Source: Paratractidigestivibacter sp963605405
GTDB taxonomy: Bacteria; Actinomycetota; Coriobacteriia; Coriobacteriales; Atopobiaceae
Assembly: GCA_963605405.1 (NCBI GenBank)
Contig: CAVCUP010000001.1
Location: 124,001 to 188,000, forward strand
Direction of reading: 5' to 3'
DNA: 64,000 bases
The position numbers and the translations under genes are program-made. The notes below the pieces were generated by a model, which saw nothing but the letters and a program-made list of their open reading frames with translations, was not told the DNA's origin and searched no databases. Below are positions 25,105-33,531 of this stretch, in pieces; the stretch's first letter is position 1; each line of letters opens with the position of its first letter.

Positions 25105-26019
25105 TTAGAGCCCGGCCTCGATCCGGCGCACCTGCTCATAGAGCCAGTCGTTCGTGGGCGTGAGGATCCCGTGCGCGCGGCCGAGCTCGCGGATGGTGCC
25201 GGCGAACTCCTCGACCTCGGTCCTCTTGCCGTTGACGCGGTCCTGCGCCATCGAGGGCATGCCGTCCGGGTCGAGCCCCGCCATGAGCGCTACCATCTGC
25301 GAGAGTTCCGCCTCCGTAAGCCGCACGCCTTCCGCCTCCGCGACCGCGCGCACCTCGCGCATCGCCGCGACGAAGCAGCGCATCTGCTCCCCGCCCGGCT
25401 CGAGCACCGTGCCGTACGTGCCGCCGAAGACCATGCATGTCTGGTTCACGCCCACGTTGAGCATGAGCTTCGTCCACATGCGCCGCACGATATCCGTCTC
25501 TACAGTGTGGGAGATGCCGGCCCGCGTATAAAGGTCCGCCAAGTCCTCGACCACGTCGGGTGCCGTTCCCTCGGCCGCGCCGAAGCGGATCTCGCCCGTG
25601 TGCGTATACGTCATCGCGTCACCGATAAAGACCGCGTCCATGCCCTGCGCGACGGAGAGAACCGTGCGCTCCCAGCCGAAGCGCCCGGCGATCGCCTTCT
25701 CGCTGCGTATGCCGTTGCACAAAGACGCGATGCGGGTCTCGGGCCCCACCACAGCCTCCATGGTATCGAGCGCCGCCGCGAGCCCCGTCGTCTTGATGGT
25801 GAGGATCACGGCGTCGGCCACACGCGCCTTGCTCGCCGGCACCGTAGCGATTCCGCACGGCTCGCCGTTGACGGTCACGACGTCGTCCGCGTGCCGTGCG
25901 AAGCGCTCGTCGTCCATCACGAACTCGACCGCGCCCGGCCCGAGCGCGCGCTCGATCATCGTTGCGTACAGCAGCCCGACGGCGCCCTTCCCTATGACCG
26001 CGACCTTCTCGATACGCAC
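25105..26019 (-). CDS. Ketopantoate reductase family protein (PanE/ApbA-like)
   Basis: NADPH-dependent reductase fold of 304 aa. The N-terminus IEKVAVIGKGAVGLLYATMIE is the Rossmann loop (GxGxxG); VILTIKTTGLAAAL and SLCNGI (KTT and the N near 100 are typical of the family) follow, and the Lys in WTKLMLNVGVNQTCMV is the catalytic Lys/Asn region. Whether it makes pantoate or reduces another keto acid cannot be told; proximity to guaD is not proof of a purine role. The GTG at 26019 is chosen because AGAAAGGGGACC precedes it; an earlier ATG would add 14 polar residues. Confidence 0.85.
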   Translation of the reverse strand: MRIEKVAVIGKGAVGLLYATMIERALGPGAVEFVMDDERFARHADDVVTVNGEPCGIATVPASKARVADAVILTIKTTGLAAALDTMEAVVGPETRIASLCNGIRSEKAIAGRFGWERTVLSVAQGMDAVFIGDAMTYTHTGEIRFGAAEGTAPDVVEDLADLYTRAGISHTVETDIVRRMWTKLMLNVGVNQTCMVFGGTYGTVLEPGGEQMRCFVAAMREVRAVAEAEGVRLTEAELSQMVALMAGLDPDGMPSMAQDRVNGKRTEVEEFAGTIRELGRAHGILTPTNDWLYEQVRRIEAGL

Positions 26020-26121
26020 AGCGGTCCCCTTTCTGCCTTTGGCGGATTGGCTTTGTCCCATCTTCGCATTGGATTATATTTGCGTGAGTCGCGAACGCCC
26101 ATTTTTGCCGAGGAGGACACG

Positions 26122-26601
26122 GTGCTGGACATCATCAACGCCCAGGAGGCCAAGGAGCTCGTCGCCGAGGCCAACCCCGACCGCGAGATCGCCGCCAACG
26201 ACACCCTCGCCGCCTCTGCCATGAAATGGGCCATCAAGAACGCCGTCGGCCGCACAGACGCGCGCATCCGCACCTACGCGAAGTTCGGCAAGACGCAGCT
26301 CTCCGTGAAGTTCGCGCCGAGCGACGTCGACTGCGCGGGCGAGGGCAACTCTTTCTACAACGACCTCGTTGGCAACTCGAACACTTATGTGGCCGACGCG
26401 ATCTGCGACATCATCTACGGGCGCGAGCAGGACATGATCAGCCCCATCCAGACCGCGCGCCTGCTCAACACCTACTCGACCCAGCTCTCCAAGTTCGTGC
26501 GCGACCTCGGTCGCCTCGGCTACGCCGTCCGCGTGGGCGACGGCACCGAGAAGGGCAACGGAAAGATGGACGACTCCACAATCATCATCAACTGGGCTTA
26601 G
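26122..26601 (+). CDS. Conserved-looking hypothetical protein, 159 aa
   Basis: I do not recognise this protein. It starts at GTG 26122 with GAGGAGG 7 bases upstream and has a biased third codon position like its neighbours, so it is probably real. It is soluble, with no signal or membrane segment. The visible features are an N-terminal acidic helix (DIINAQEAKELVAEAN), a Lys-rich middle, and a C-terminal part TARLLNTYSTQLSKFVRDLG that looks helical and amphipathic, ending in a beta-like SYAVRVGDG region. It is divergent from the panE-like gene (gap 102 bases) and is followed by the 230-bp element. Confidence 0.65.
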   Translation: MLDIINAQEAKELVAEANPDREIAANDTLAASAMKWAIKNAVGRTDARIRTYAKFGKTQLSVKFAPSDVDCAGEGNSFYNDLVGNSNTYVADAICDIIYGREQDMISPIQTARLLNTYSTQLSKFVRDLGRLGYAVRVGDGTEKGNGKMDDSTIIINWA

Positions 26602-26611
26602 AAATTGCCAT

Positions 26612-26842
26612 TTGGCCCACGTTCTGAGCCATACGGCCGCGCGGGCGCCGGCTGAAACGGCGTCGGCGGCAGTTTTGCCGTCCGGCCCATGCGGGCAATT
26701 TCCGAGTGGCGCGTTTACCTTCGGTTCTTCGAATCCCGGGCGCGGGCCTACTCGGGGCACCCGCTAAAAACTGCCGCCGTCTCGGGTTTCCGCGTCCTGC
26801 GGTTGGCCACCGGCCCGGCTTATGCGCGAATTCGAGGGCCAT
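26612..26842 (+). repeat. 230-bp double-stem element, copy 2
   Basis: TGGCCCAC (26613-26620) pairs with GGGCCA near 26836-26841; inside, CGGCGGCAGTTTT (26664-26676) pairs with AAAACTGCCGCCG (26767-26779). Length and order match the copy at 7965-8194, in the same orientation. It lies between the 159-aa gene and the HxlR gene, which converge. Confidence 0.75.
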
Positions 26843-26884
26843 AATTGCCAATAAAGGGCAGGTAGTGAGCTTTTCCGCGACGAG

Positions 26885-27211
26885 CTACGACACCACCGTC
26901 TTATAGTACGTCCCGAAGTCCGCGAGTGAGTCGATCACGGGCATCATCTGGCGCCCGAGCTCCGTAAGGCCGTACTCCACGCGCGGAGGGTTCTCGCCGT
27001 AGTCATGGCGAGAAACGAGGCCGTCGCCCTCGAGCTGGCGAAGGCTATCGGTGAGCACCTTCTGCGAGATGCCCTCGAGGTCGCGCCGAAGCTCGTTGAA
27101 GCGCCAGGGGCGCGAGCGTAGGTTACGGATGATGAGCAGCTTCCACTTGCCGCCCACGAGCGCGACCGCCGTGGCGACCGGGCACTCGGGCAGCTCTTCC
27201 TTGGTCTTCAT
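26885..27211 (-). CDS. HxlR-family winged-helix transcriptional regulator
   Basis: 108 aa with the HxlR/DUF24 pattern: CPVATAVALVGGKWKLLIIRNL (about residues 10-31, with the N-terminal Cys often used for redox or electrophile sensing), RFNELRRDLEGISQKVLTDSLRQLE (recognition helices) and the wing VEYGLTELG. The start is ATG 27211 with GGGGGAGGG upstream; a longer reading to 27370 would cross the divergent promoter. It probably represses itself and the divergent cupin gene through the palindrome at 27252-27279. Confidence 0.9.
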   Translation of the reverse strand: MKTKEELPECPVATAVALVGGKWKLLIIRNLRSRPWRFNELRRDLEGISQKVLTDSLRQLEGDGLVSRHDYGENPPRVEYGLTELGRQMMPVIDSLADFGTYYKTVVS

Positions 27212-27251
27212 CAGTAGACCCTCCCCCATCGATAGACGCGGTTTCTTGCCA

Positions 27252-27279
27252 AGTACGTAGTTACAAAAAGGTGCGTACT
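27252..27279. promoter_or_regulatory. Putative HxlR operator
   Basis: AGTACG (27252-27257) and CGTACT (27274-27279) form a perfect dyad with a 16-base spacer in the divergent gap between the HxlR gene and the cupin gene. GTAC-type half-sites are typical of this regulator family. Confidence 0.6.
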
Positions 27280-27362
27280 CGTTTTTGCATGCGTAGTGGA
27301 TTTGAATATAGCCCAAGCAAGGGCTTCTTGCGAACCGGCAAAAACAAGAGAGAGGAACCAAC

Positions 27363-27716
27363 ATGTCCAACTACGCGAAGACCAACGTCGGCAACGAGGC
27401 GCGCGCCGAGTTGCACGAGGCGCTCGGCCTCACGGGCGCCGAGGCGAGCATCAACCAGCTGCCTGCGGGCGCCGGCGTGCCGTTCGTCCACGCTCACAAG
27501 GAGAACGAGGAGATCTACGGCGTGCTCGCGGGCCGCGGCTCGGCCACGATCGACGGCGAGGAGATCCAGCTCGCGGCGGGCGACTGGCTGCGCGTAGCGC
27601 CTGAGGCCAAGCGCCAGTTCCGTGCCGCGGCCGACGAGGGCATCACGTATGTGTGCATCCAGGTGAAGCAGGGTTCTCTCGGCGCCTTCACCGCCGGCGA
27701 CGCCGTCATGTGCTAA
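27363..27716 (+). CDS. Small cupin-domain protein
   Basis: Single beta-barrel cupin of 117 aa. Motif 1 is PFVHAHKENEEIYGVLAGRG (residues about 40-59; H43, H45 and E49 as metal ligands), motif 2 AAGDWLRVAPEAKRQFRA, where the usual His is replaced by Lys/Gln. The family has many functions; none can be assigned. ATG 27363 follows AGAGAGGAACC. It is divergent from the HxlR gene, like other HxlR targets involved in detoxification, and ends at a strong terminator. Confidence 0.85.
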   Translation: MSNYAKTNVGNEARAELHEALGLTGAEASINQLPAGAGVPFVHAHKENEEIYGVLAGRGSATIDGEEIQLAAGDWLRVAPEAKRQFRAAADEGITYVCIQVKQGSLGAFTAGDAVMC

Positions 27717-27767
27717 CGGGCGTCGACAAGAAACGCGAACCCGCCCACATACGAACGCGCGAAAAAG

Positions 27768-27813
27768 CCTCGCCCGTTGGGAACACGCCGCTCCCAACGG
27801 GCGAGGTATTTTT
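27768..27813 (+). terminator. Rho-independent terminator after the cupin gene
   Basis: CCTCGCCCGTTGGGA (27768-27782) and its perfect complement (27792-27806) form a 15-bp stem followed by TATTTTT. A run of A on the left side makes it usable in both directions. Confidence 0.9.
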
Positions 27814-27919
27814 GCGCAAGGCCCGTTTCTCTCCCCGATCGACGCTACTTCTCCGCGTTTTGCGGCAAGAAGTCCAAGTGGGCACTATATTTCCGCGCGG
27901 GCCAGCGGGCCCGGCGCAT

Positions 27920-27946
27920 GATACAAAGGGGCAGTCCCTTTGCATC
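27920..27946. repeat. Hairpin of the GGGACAAAGGGG family in the leader of the ArsC-like gene
   Basis: GATACAAAGGG pairs with CCCTTTGCATC with one mismatch, around GCAGT. It ends about 5 bases before the ribosome site GAGGAGG of the next gene, so it could affect translation as well as upstream termination. Confidence 0.65.
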
Positions 27947-27962
27947 GATCGAGGAGGCCCAC

Positions 27963-28322
27963 ATGCCCCGTATCCTGTTCCTGGAGTACCCGAGGTGCTC
28001 GACCTGCAAGAAAGCGAAGAAGTGGCTCGACGAACACGGCGTCGACTATGAAGACCGCCACATCGTGGAAAACAACCCCACCACAGACGAGCTCGCCGCA
28101 TGGCAGGAGCTCTCGGGCTTGCCGCTCCGGCGCTTCTTCAACACGAGCGGCATGAAATACCGCGAGCTGGGGATTAAGGCCAAGCTCGATGCCGGCATGA
28201 CCGACGAGGAGGCCTTCGCGCTGCTGGCAACCGACGGAATGCTCGTCAAGCGCCCGCTTGTGGTGACGGACAAGACCGTCCTCGCCGGCTTCAAGCCCGC
28301 CGAATGGGAAGCCGCGCTCTAA
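27963..28322 (+). CDS. ArsC/Spx-family thioredoxin-fold protein
   Basis: 119 aa, thioredoxin-like. The redox motif is C12-S-T-C15 in EYPRCSTCKKAKKWL, and the family Arg is in LVKRPLVVTDK near the C-terminus, as in YffB, MgsR and Spx. The CxxC suits an Spx/MgsR or glutaredoxin-type reductase rather than a classic arsenate reductase (CxxxxxR). Whether it binds RNA polymerase or reduces a substrate is open. ATG 27963 has GAGGAGG 7 bases upstream. Confidence 0.88.
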   Translation: MPRILFLEYPRCSTCKKAKKWLDEHGVDYEDRHIVENNPTTDELAAWQELSGLPLRRFFNTSGMKYRELGIKAKLDAGMTDEEAFALLATDGMLVKRPLVVTDKTVLAGFKPAEWEAAL

Positions 28323-28388
28323 GCAGACGCCCGCAAAGCCCGGGTACCATTGAGGGGAGCAAACGAAAGGCGACCCGAAGGAGTTTGC

Positions 28389-29792
28389 ATGGCGTTTCGC
28401 CGAGAGCATAAGAAGATGACATCCGACGACCAGCTCGCGGCTGGGGCCGCGGCACGGGAGCGCAGCATGGGCGGCCGCAGGACGCCGACCTCCTCACAGG
28501 ACATCTCCGCGGCCGCGCAAAACCCCTACCCCGCACCCGACGCCGCCGCGCGCAGGCAGCCGAGCGCGCGCGAGCTCACGGATGCGGATCGCTACCGTCG
28601 CATGCGCCAAGAGCAGCAGCAGGCGAACCCACTGCGCCGCGCGCAGGAGACGGGTTCCGAGATCGCGGGAAGATTCAGAGACAAGAGCGGCGTGGGAGGC
28701 GAGCTCAGGCAAAGCGGCGAGTACCGTCGTGCCCACGGATCGTTTCTCGCCAAGGCCCGCAGCGCAGCAGGGAACGCCGGGTCACGGGACGGCTCAGGCC
28801 AGGGCTCGACGGGTCGGGGCGCCGGGCGTCGCGGCGGAAGGCGCGTGGTCACGCCCAAGCGCGTCATCTGCTGCCTTCTCGCCGCGATCCTGGCGTTCTC
28901 GGTGCTCCTCACGGTCCGCCTCGGCTCCGGCATCTCGCTCGAGACGCGCGCCGCGCTCTCGCCGGTCCTGCCCGGCCAGCCCTTCTACATGCTGCTCGTC
29001 GGCACGGACAAGTCCGAGGAGCGCGTGGAGGACGGCAGCACCGGAGGCACCTTCCGCACGGACTCGATCATCCTCGCGCGCGTGGACCCCATCGCGGCCA
29101 AGCTCACGCTCGTCTCGATCCAGCGAGACACCCTCGTCGACCTGGGCGGCTATGGCCAGCAGAAAATCAACGCCGCGTACACCTACGGCGGGGCTCCGCT
29201 GCTCATCAGCGCCGTATCCGACCTCGCCGACGTAAAGATCTCCCATTACGCCGAGATCGACTTCGACAGCTTCACCTCGGTGGTCGACACCCTCGGCGGC
29301 ATCGACGTGAACGTGCCCATCGACATCGACGACGACCTCGCCGATGTCCATCTCCAGGCCGGCGAGCAGACCATCGACGGCGCCGACGCGCTCGGGCTCT
29401 GCCGCGCCCGCCACGCCTACGACAGCTACGGCTCGGGCGACTATTACCGCACGTCCAACCAGCGCATGGTCCTCGGCGCCATCCTCAAGAAGGCCCTCAG
29501 CGGCAACCCCGTGCTGCTCTTCGCGGTGCTGAACACGGCCTCGGAGAGCGTCTCGACCGACCTCACGGGCATCGAGCTCATGCTGCTCGGGGCTCGCTTC
29601 GTCGGGTTCGACATGAGCACGAACCTGTACTCGGGCCTGGAGCCCACGAGCGGCGTCTACGAGGGCGGCGTCTGGTACGAGAAGGTCAACGAGGAGGCAT
29701 GGGCGACCATGATGTCCCGCGTCGACCAAGGCCTGGCGCCCTACGCCGACGAGTCGGAAGACCCCACGGCAGGCCTCGCGGGCCTGGTCTAG
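28389..29792 (+). CDS. LytR-CpsA-Psr (LCP) family cell-wall glycopolymer ligase
   Basis: LCP enzymes attach glycopolymers to peptidoglycan at the outer membrane face. The first ~155 residues are polar, Arg/Gln-rich and cytoplasmic; one membrane helix lies at about 157-180 (VICCLLAAILAFSVLLTVRL). The LCP domain follows with LLVGTDKSEER, FRTDSIILARVDP, SIQRDTLVDL (Arg for pyrophosphate) and LCRARHAY. 467 aa. Start ATG 28389 with AAGGAG 7 bases upstream. The long N-terminal cytoplasmic part is larger than in model LCP proteins. Confidence 0.9.
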   Translation: MAFRREHKKMTSDDQLAAGAAARERSMGGRRTPTSSQDISAAAQNPYPAPDAAARRQPSARELTDADRYRRMRQEQQQANPLRRAQETGSEIAGRFRDKSGVGGELRQSGEYRRAHGSFLAKARSAAGNAGSRDGSGQGSTGRGAGRRGGRRVVTPKRVICCLLAAILAFSVLLTVRLGSGISLETRAALSPVLPGQPFYMLLVGTDKSEERVEDGSTGGTFRTDSIILARVDPIAAKLTLVSIQRDTLVDLGGYGQQKINAAYTYGGAPLLISAVSDLADVKISHYAEIDFDSFTSVVDTLGGIDVNVPIDIDDDLADVHLQAGEQTIDGADALGLCRARHAYDSYGSGDYYRTSNQRMVLGAILKKALSGNPVLLFAVLNTASESVSTDLTGIELMLLGARFVGFDMSTNLYSGLEPTSGVYEGGVWYEKVNEEAWATMMSRVDQGLAPYADESEDPTAGLAGLV

Positions 29793-29922
29793 CGGCCGGC
29801 GAGGCCCCTCTTGCCGAAGCGGCGCCGCCTCGATCGGCCCGCGCGCCGCACGCGATGGGCGCGCATGGCACCTCGGCAATGCGGCCTGCGCGGCAAGAAA
29901 CGCGCGGCCGCACTCAGAGAAC

Positions 29923-29957
29923 GGGCCCCTTCCGGCATATCCAGCCGGAAGGGGCCC
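29923..29957. terminator. Bidirectional terminator between LCP gene and ABC importer
   Basis: GGGCCCCTTCCGG (29923-29935) pairs perfectly with CCGGAAGGGGCCC (29945-29957); TTCTC follows on the plus side. It separates convergent genes. Confidence 0.8.
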
Positions 29958-29991
29958 TTCTCATTCGAGCAGCAAAAATAGCCCGATGAGG

Positions 29992-30795
29992 CTAGCTCAG
30001 CAACATGCGGTCGTTCGCGAACTCCTCGCCGCTGGCCTCCTCGAACTTATGCAGCAGGTCATTGACGGTAAGCGACTTCTTCTCCTCGCCCTCCACGTCG
30101 TAGATCACGTGGCCATCAGACATCATGATCAGGCGGTTGCCGAGGCGAATCGCGTCGCTCATGTTGTGCGTGACCATAAGCGCCGTGAGATGGCGCTCGG
30201 CGATGATCTTTTCGGTGAGCTCGAGAACCTTGGCCGCGGTCTTGGGGTCGAGCGCGGCGGTGTGCTCGTCGAGAAGCAGCAGCTTCGGGTCGGTGAGCGT
30301 GGCCATGAGCAAGGTGAGCGCCTGGCGCTGGCCGCCGGAAAGCAGGCCGACCTTCTCGTTCATGCGCGTCTCGAGGCCGAGGCCGAGGGTGGCGAGAAGC
30401 TCGGGGTACTCGGCCTTCTCCTCCTTGGTGATGCCCCAGGCGAGGCCGCGCTTCTTGCCTCGGCGCTTGGCCAGCGCGAGGTTCTCGCCGATCTGCAGGT
30501 CGGCGGCGGTGCCGCGCATCGGGTCCTGGAAGACGCGGCCCAGATACTTGGCGCGCTGGGCCTCGCTCATGCGTGAGATATCGACGCCGTCGAGCTCAAT
30601 GACGCCGCTGTCGAGCGGGTAGACGCCCGCGATCATGTTGAGCATCGTGGACTTGCCGGCACCGTTGCCGCCGATAACCGTGACGAAGTCACCGTCCTTC
30701 AAAGTGAGGTCGACGCCCGTGAGCGCGCGCTTCTCGGTGACGGTCCCGGGGTTGAAGGTCTTCTTGACGTGAGAAACCTTGAGCATGCTACTCAT
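29992..30795 (-). CDS. ABC importer ATPase (TrpZ-like)
   Basis: ATPase of a three-gene importer, 267 aa. Walker A GGNGAGKST (about residues 43-51), signature LLSGGQRQAL, Walker B LLLLDEHTAALDP. The DEHTAALDPKTA sequence and the partners (a membrane protein with about eight helices and an ABC_sub_bind-type lipoprotein) match the TrpXYZ-like family, for which tryptophan/tyrosine uptake has been described in streptococci. It overlaps the permease gene by 8 bases and ends the operon before a terminator. Confidence 0.9.
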   Translation of the reverse strand: MSSMLKVSHVKKTFNPGTVTEKRALTGVDLTLKDGDFVTVIGGNGAGKSTMLNMIAGVYPLDSGVIELDGVDISRMSEAQRAKYLGRVFQDPMRGTAADLQIGENLALAKRRGKKRGLAWGITKEEKAEYPELLATLGLGLETRMNEKVGLLSGGQRQALTLLMATLTDPKLLLLDEHTAALDPKTAAKVLELTEKIIAERHLTALMVTHNMSDAIRLGNRLIMMSDGHVIYDVEGEEKKSLTVNDLLHKFEEASGEEFANDRMLLS

Positions 30796-31702
30796 CCCCC
30801 CTCGTATACGACGCGCGCAGGCGGTGCTTCTCGATCACGACCGGGATGCACAGCGCCAGCGCCACGATGATGGCCGAGAGCAGCTTCATGTCGTTGGCGT
30901 CCATGCCGAGCTGCAGCACGATGGCTCGGATAAGGAAGTAGACGATCGAGCCGAGGACGGCGGCCACAAGGCGGCTACCGAACTTGGTGAGGCCGCCGGG
31001 AAGCAGGCGCCCGAGCACCTCGCCGATGACGATGGCGGCAAGGCCGATGACGATGGCGCCCGTGCCCATGCCGATGTCCGCGTACTTCTGGCTCTGGCAG
31101 ATAAGGCCGCCGGAGAGGCCGACGAGCGCGTTGGAGAGGATCAGCGCGATCATCTTGGTGGCGTTCGTGTTCTGGCCGAGGGCGCGGATCATGTGCTCGT
31201 TGTTGCCCGTGGCGCGCAGCGCGGTGCCGATCTCGGTGCCGAAGAACCAATACAGCGCGCAGATCACGGCGACGACGAGAACAGCGCCGATGACGGCCAC
31301 GACGGTGCTCTGAGGGATGCCGAGCGGGTCGGCGACCTTGGAGAAGATCGTGTCGTTGGCAAGAAGCGGCGTGTTCGACTTGCCCATGATGCGCAGGTTG
31401 ATGGACCACAGGCTGATCTGGGTCAGGATACCGGCGAGGATGGCCGGAATCTCGAACACGGTGGTGAGCACGCCCGTGACGGCGCCCGCGACGCCGCCGG
31501 CGAGCATGCCGCAGACGGTGGCCAGGGCCGGGTCGACCCCGAAGTTGACCACAAGCACGGCGACCGTGGCGCCGCCGAGCGCGAACGAGCCGTCGACCGT
31601 CATGTCGGGGATATCGAGCAGGCGGAAAGTGATGAAGACGCCGAGAACCAGAAGGCCCCAGAGGATTCCCTGGGAGACGGCGCCCTGAAGTGCGATGAGC
31701 AT
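30788..31702 (-). CDS. ABC importer permease (TrpY-like)
   Basis: 304 aa, about eight to nine membrane segments, beginning LIALQGAVSQGILWGLLVLG. RLLDIPDMTVDGSFALGGA (about residues 27-45) is the family signature of permeases that go with ABC_sub_bind lipoproteins. GTALRATGNNEHMIRALGQN (about 172-191) is the cytoplasmic loop that contacts the ATPase. Start ATG 31702 with AGAAGGAGCG. It follows the binding-protein gene by 88 bases. The substrate is uncertain. Confidence 0.9.
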   Translation of the reverse strand: MLIALQGAVSQGILWGLLVLGVFITFRLLDIPDMTVDGSFALGGATVAVLVVNFGVDPALATVCGMLAGGVAGAVTGVLTTVFEIPAILAGILTQISLWSINLRIMGKSNTPLLANDTIFSKVADPLGIPQSTVVAVIGAVLVVAVICALYWFFGTEIGTALRATGNNEHMIRALGQNTNATKMIALILSNALVGLSGGLICQSQKYADIGMGTGAIVIGLAAIVIGEVLGRLLPGGLTKFGSRLVAAVLGSIVYFLIRAIVLQLGMDANDMKLLSAIIVALALCIPVVIEKHRLRASYTRGDE

Positions 31703-31790
31703 GTTCGCTCCTTCTTACTAGGAAGCGGGCACGCGGCCTTTGAAACCAGGTCGCGTGCCCGCGCAACAGGTTCGTTTACCTGTGCTTCAT

Positions 31791-32768
31791 TTACGCGTCG
31801 AGCGCGGAGAGGTCCACGCCGATGGCGGCGGCCATCTCCTCGTTCTTGACGACCACGAGGTCCTCGGTGGAGAGGTGCTCGATGGCCATGTCGGCCGCCT
31901 TGGCCTCGCCCTTGAGAATCTTCACGGCCATCTCGCCGGCGAGCTTGCCGAGGTCGGTGTAGTTGATGGAGAGGGTGAAGAGACCGCCCGCCTCGCACAT
32001 GCCCTCCTCGCCGGTGATGAAGGGGAGCTTGTTCTCCTTGCAGATCTGGCCGACCTGCGCGGCGCCCGCGGCGATGGTGTTGTCGGTGGGCGCGTAGAGG
32101 GCGTCGACCTTGCCCACGGCGGACTCGACCACGGACTGGATCTCGTTGGAGCTGGAGACCGCGTACTCGTCGTAGGCGATGCCGAGGGCGTCGAGCTCCT
32201 CCTTGGCGCTGGCGATCTGGATATCGGAGTTGGACTCGGCGGAGCAGTAGAGAAGGCCGACCTTCTTAACGTCAGGCAGGACCTTCTGCATCATCTGGAG
32301 CTGCTCGGCGACCGGGGTGAGGTCGGAGGCGCCGGTGACGTTGGTGCCGGGCTTGTCGTTATCCTTGACAAGGCCGGAAGCAGCGTAATCGGTGATGGCG
32401 GAGCCGACGATGGGAATCTCGGTGGTCGCGGCTGCGGCAGCCTGGGCAGCCGGGGTCGCGATGGCATAGATCAGGTCGACGCCGTCGCCGACGAACTTGG
32501 AGGCGATCGTCTGGCAGGCGGACTGGTCGTTCTGGGCGTTCTGCTGGTCGATGGTGACCTCGAGGCCGGAGGCCTTGATAGCCTCAACGAAGCCGTTGTT
32601 GGCAGCATCGAGGGCGGTGTGCTCGGTGAGCTGGACGACGCCGATCTTGTAGGAGCCGGTACCGGAGCCGGAGTCCGTGGTCGCGGAGCCGGAGCCGCAG
32701 CCGGCGAGGACGGCGGCCGCGCCGGCGATGCCGGAGGCGGCGACGAAGTTCCTTCTGGTGATGTTCAT
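31791..32768 (-). CDS. ABC importer substrate-binding lipoprotein (TrpX-like)
   Basis: 325 aa. The N-terminus MNITRRNFVAASG then LAGCGSG is a lipoprotein signal with Cys24; the RRNF pair resembles a Tat signal. The mature part YKIGVVQLTEHTALDAANNG is the ABC_sub_bind opening, and AIATPAAQAAA and GLLYCSAESNSDIQ are further family hallmarks. Start ATG 32768 with AAGGGGAGAG upstream. First gene of the importer operon; the 41-bp periodic array lies upstream. Confidence 0.92.
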   Translation of the reverse strand: MNITRRNFVAASGIAGAAAVLAGCGSGSATTDSGSGTGSYKIGVVQLTEHTALDAANNGFVEAIKASGLEVTIDQQNAQNDQSACQTIASKFVGDGVDLIYAIATPAAQAAAAATTEIPIVGSAITDYAASGLVKDNDKPGTNVTGASDLTPVAEQLQMMQKVLPDVKKVGLLYCSAESNSDIQIASAKEELDALGIAYDEYAVSSSNEIQSVVESAVGKVDALYAPTDNTIAAGAAQVGQICKENKLPFITGEEGMCEAGGLFTLSINYTDLGKLAGEMAVKILKGEAKAADMAIEHLSTEDLVVVKNEEMAAAIGVDLSALDA

Positions 32769-32979
32769 GTCTCTCCCCTTCCCATGGGCGTGATGACAAA
32801 AGTATGTTGGCGATTTTAAGGCCCGAGCGGCGCATGCGGCCAAAACGCCCCAGACCGGAAACACTGTTTCGGGCGGGCGGTCGATCGAGGGGGATAGGCG
32901 GGCTTCGGGCCGGCGCTTCTTGCCGACGAGGTCGAATTTGTATCTGCTCTCGCGCGCGGACGCTCGGGGGCGAGGTTTC

Positions 32980-33415
32980 GCGCCCTGGATGCGCGCCGCG
33001 CAGTAACGGTGCGGCGTGGCCCGCCCTAGAAATGCGCCACGCAGTAACGATTCAGCCCAGCCCGCCCTGAAACCTCACCGTACAGTAACACGCCATTACT
33101 GCACGGCGAGGTTTCAGGGCGGAAGAGGCGAGGCGATTACTGGACGACGCGATTCCGGGGCTCTTGACTAAAGGCGATTACTGGACGACGCGATTCCGGG
33201 GCTCTTGACTAAAGGCGATTACTGGACGACGCGATTCCGGGGCTCTTGACTAAAGGCGATTACTGGACGACGCGATTCCGGGGCTCTTGACTAAAGGCGA
33301 TTACTGGACGACGCGATTCCGGGGCTCTTGACTAAAGGCGATTACTGGACGACGAAGTTTCAGGGCTGAGCGAGCGAGTAGATTGCTGCGCGGCGTGATT
33401 CCTGGGCTCGTGCCG
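32980..33415. repeat. 41-bp periodic dyad array, family A, locus 2, with five identical tandem units
   Basis: Left-arm units start at 32994, 33035 and 33076; right-arm units at 33096, 33137, 33178, 33219, 33260, 33301, 33342 and 33383, all exactly 41 bp apart. The five units from 33137 to 33341 are identical (TTACTGGACGACGCGATT then CCGGGGCTC); the outer ones diverge. The dyad centre near 33090 is CAGTAACACGCCATTACTG. The locus lies between gatB (3' end) and the importer's binding-protein gene. The rest of 32769-33531 has no gene. Confidence 0.9.
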
Positions 33416-33531
33416 AGGAGACCCCAAGCGGCAAAGTTAAACGGTACAGCGACGCACAAGAAAGCGGGCGCCACGGGCCGCGCAACCGCGCGATCCGCAG
33501 CGCCCGCCGCCAGATGCTAAGAGCTTCTCCC

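Noticed and set aside
32980..33415. CRISPR array
   Set aside because: Units are regular, but the five tandem copies are identical over the whole 41 bp, so there are no unique spacers; arms are mirrored around a dyad and no cas gene is near.
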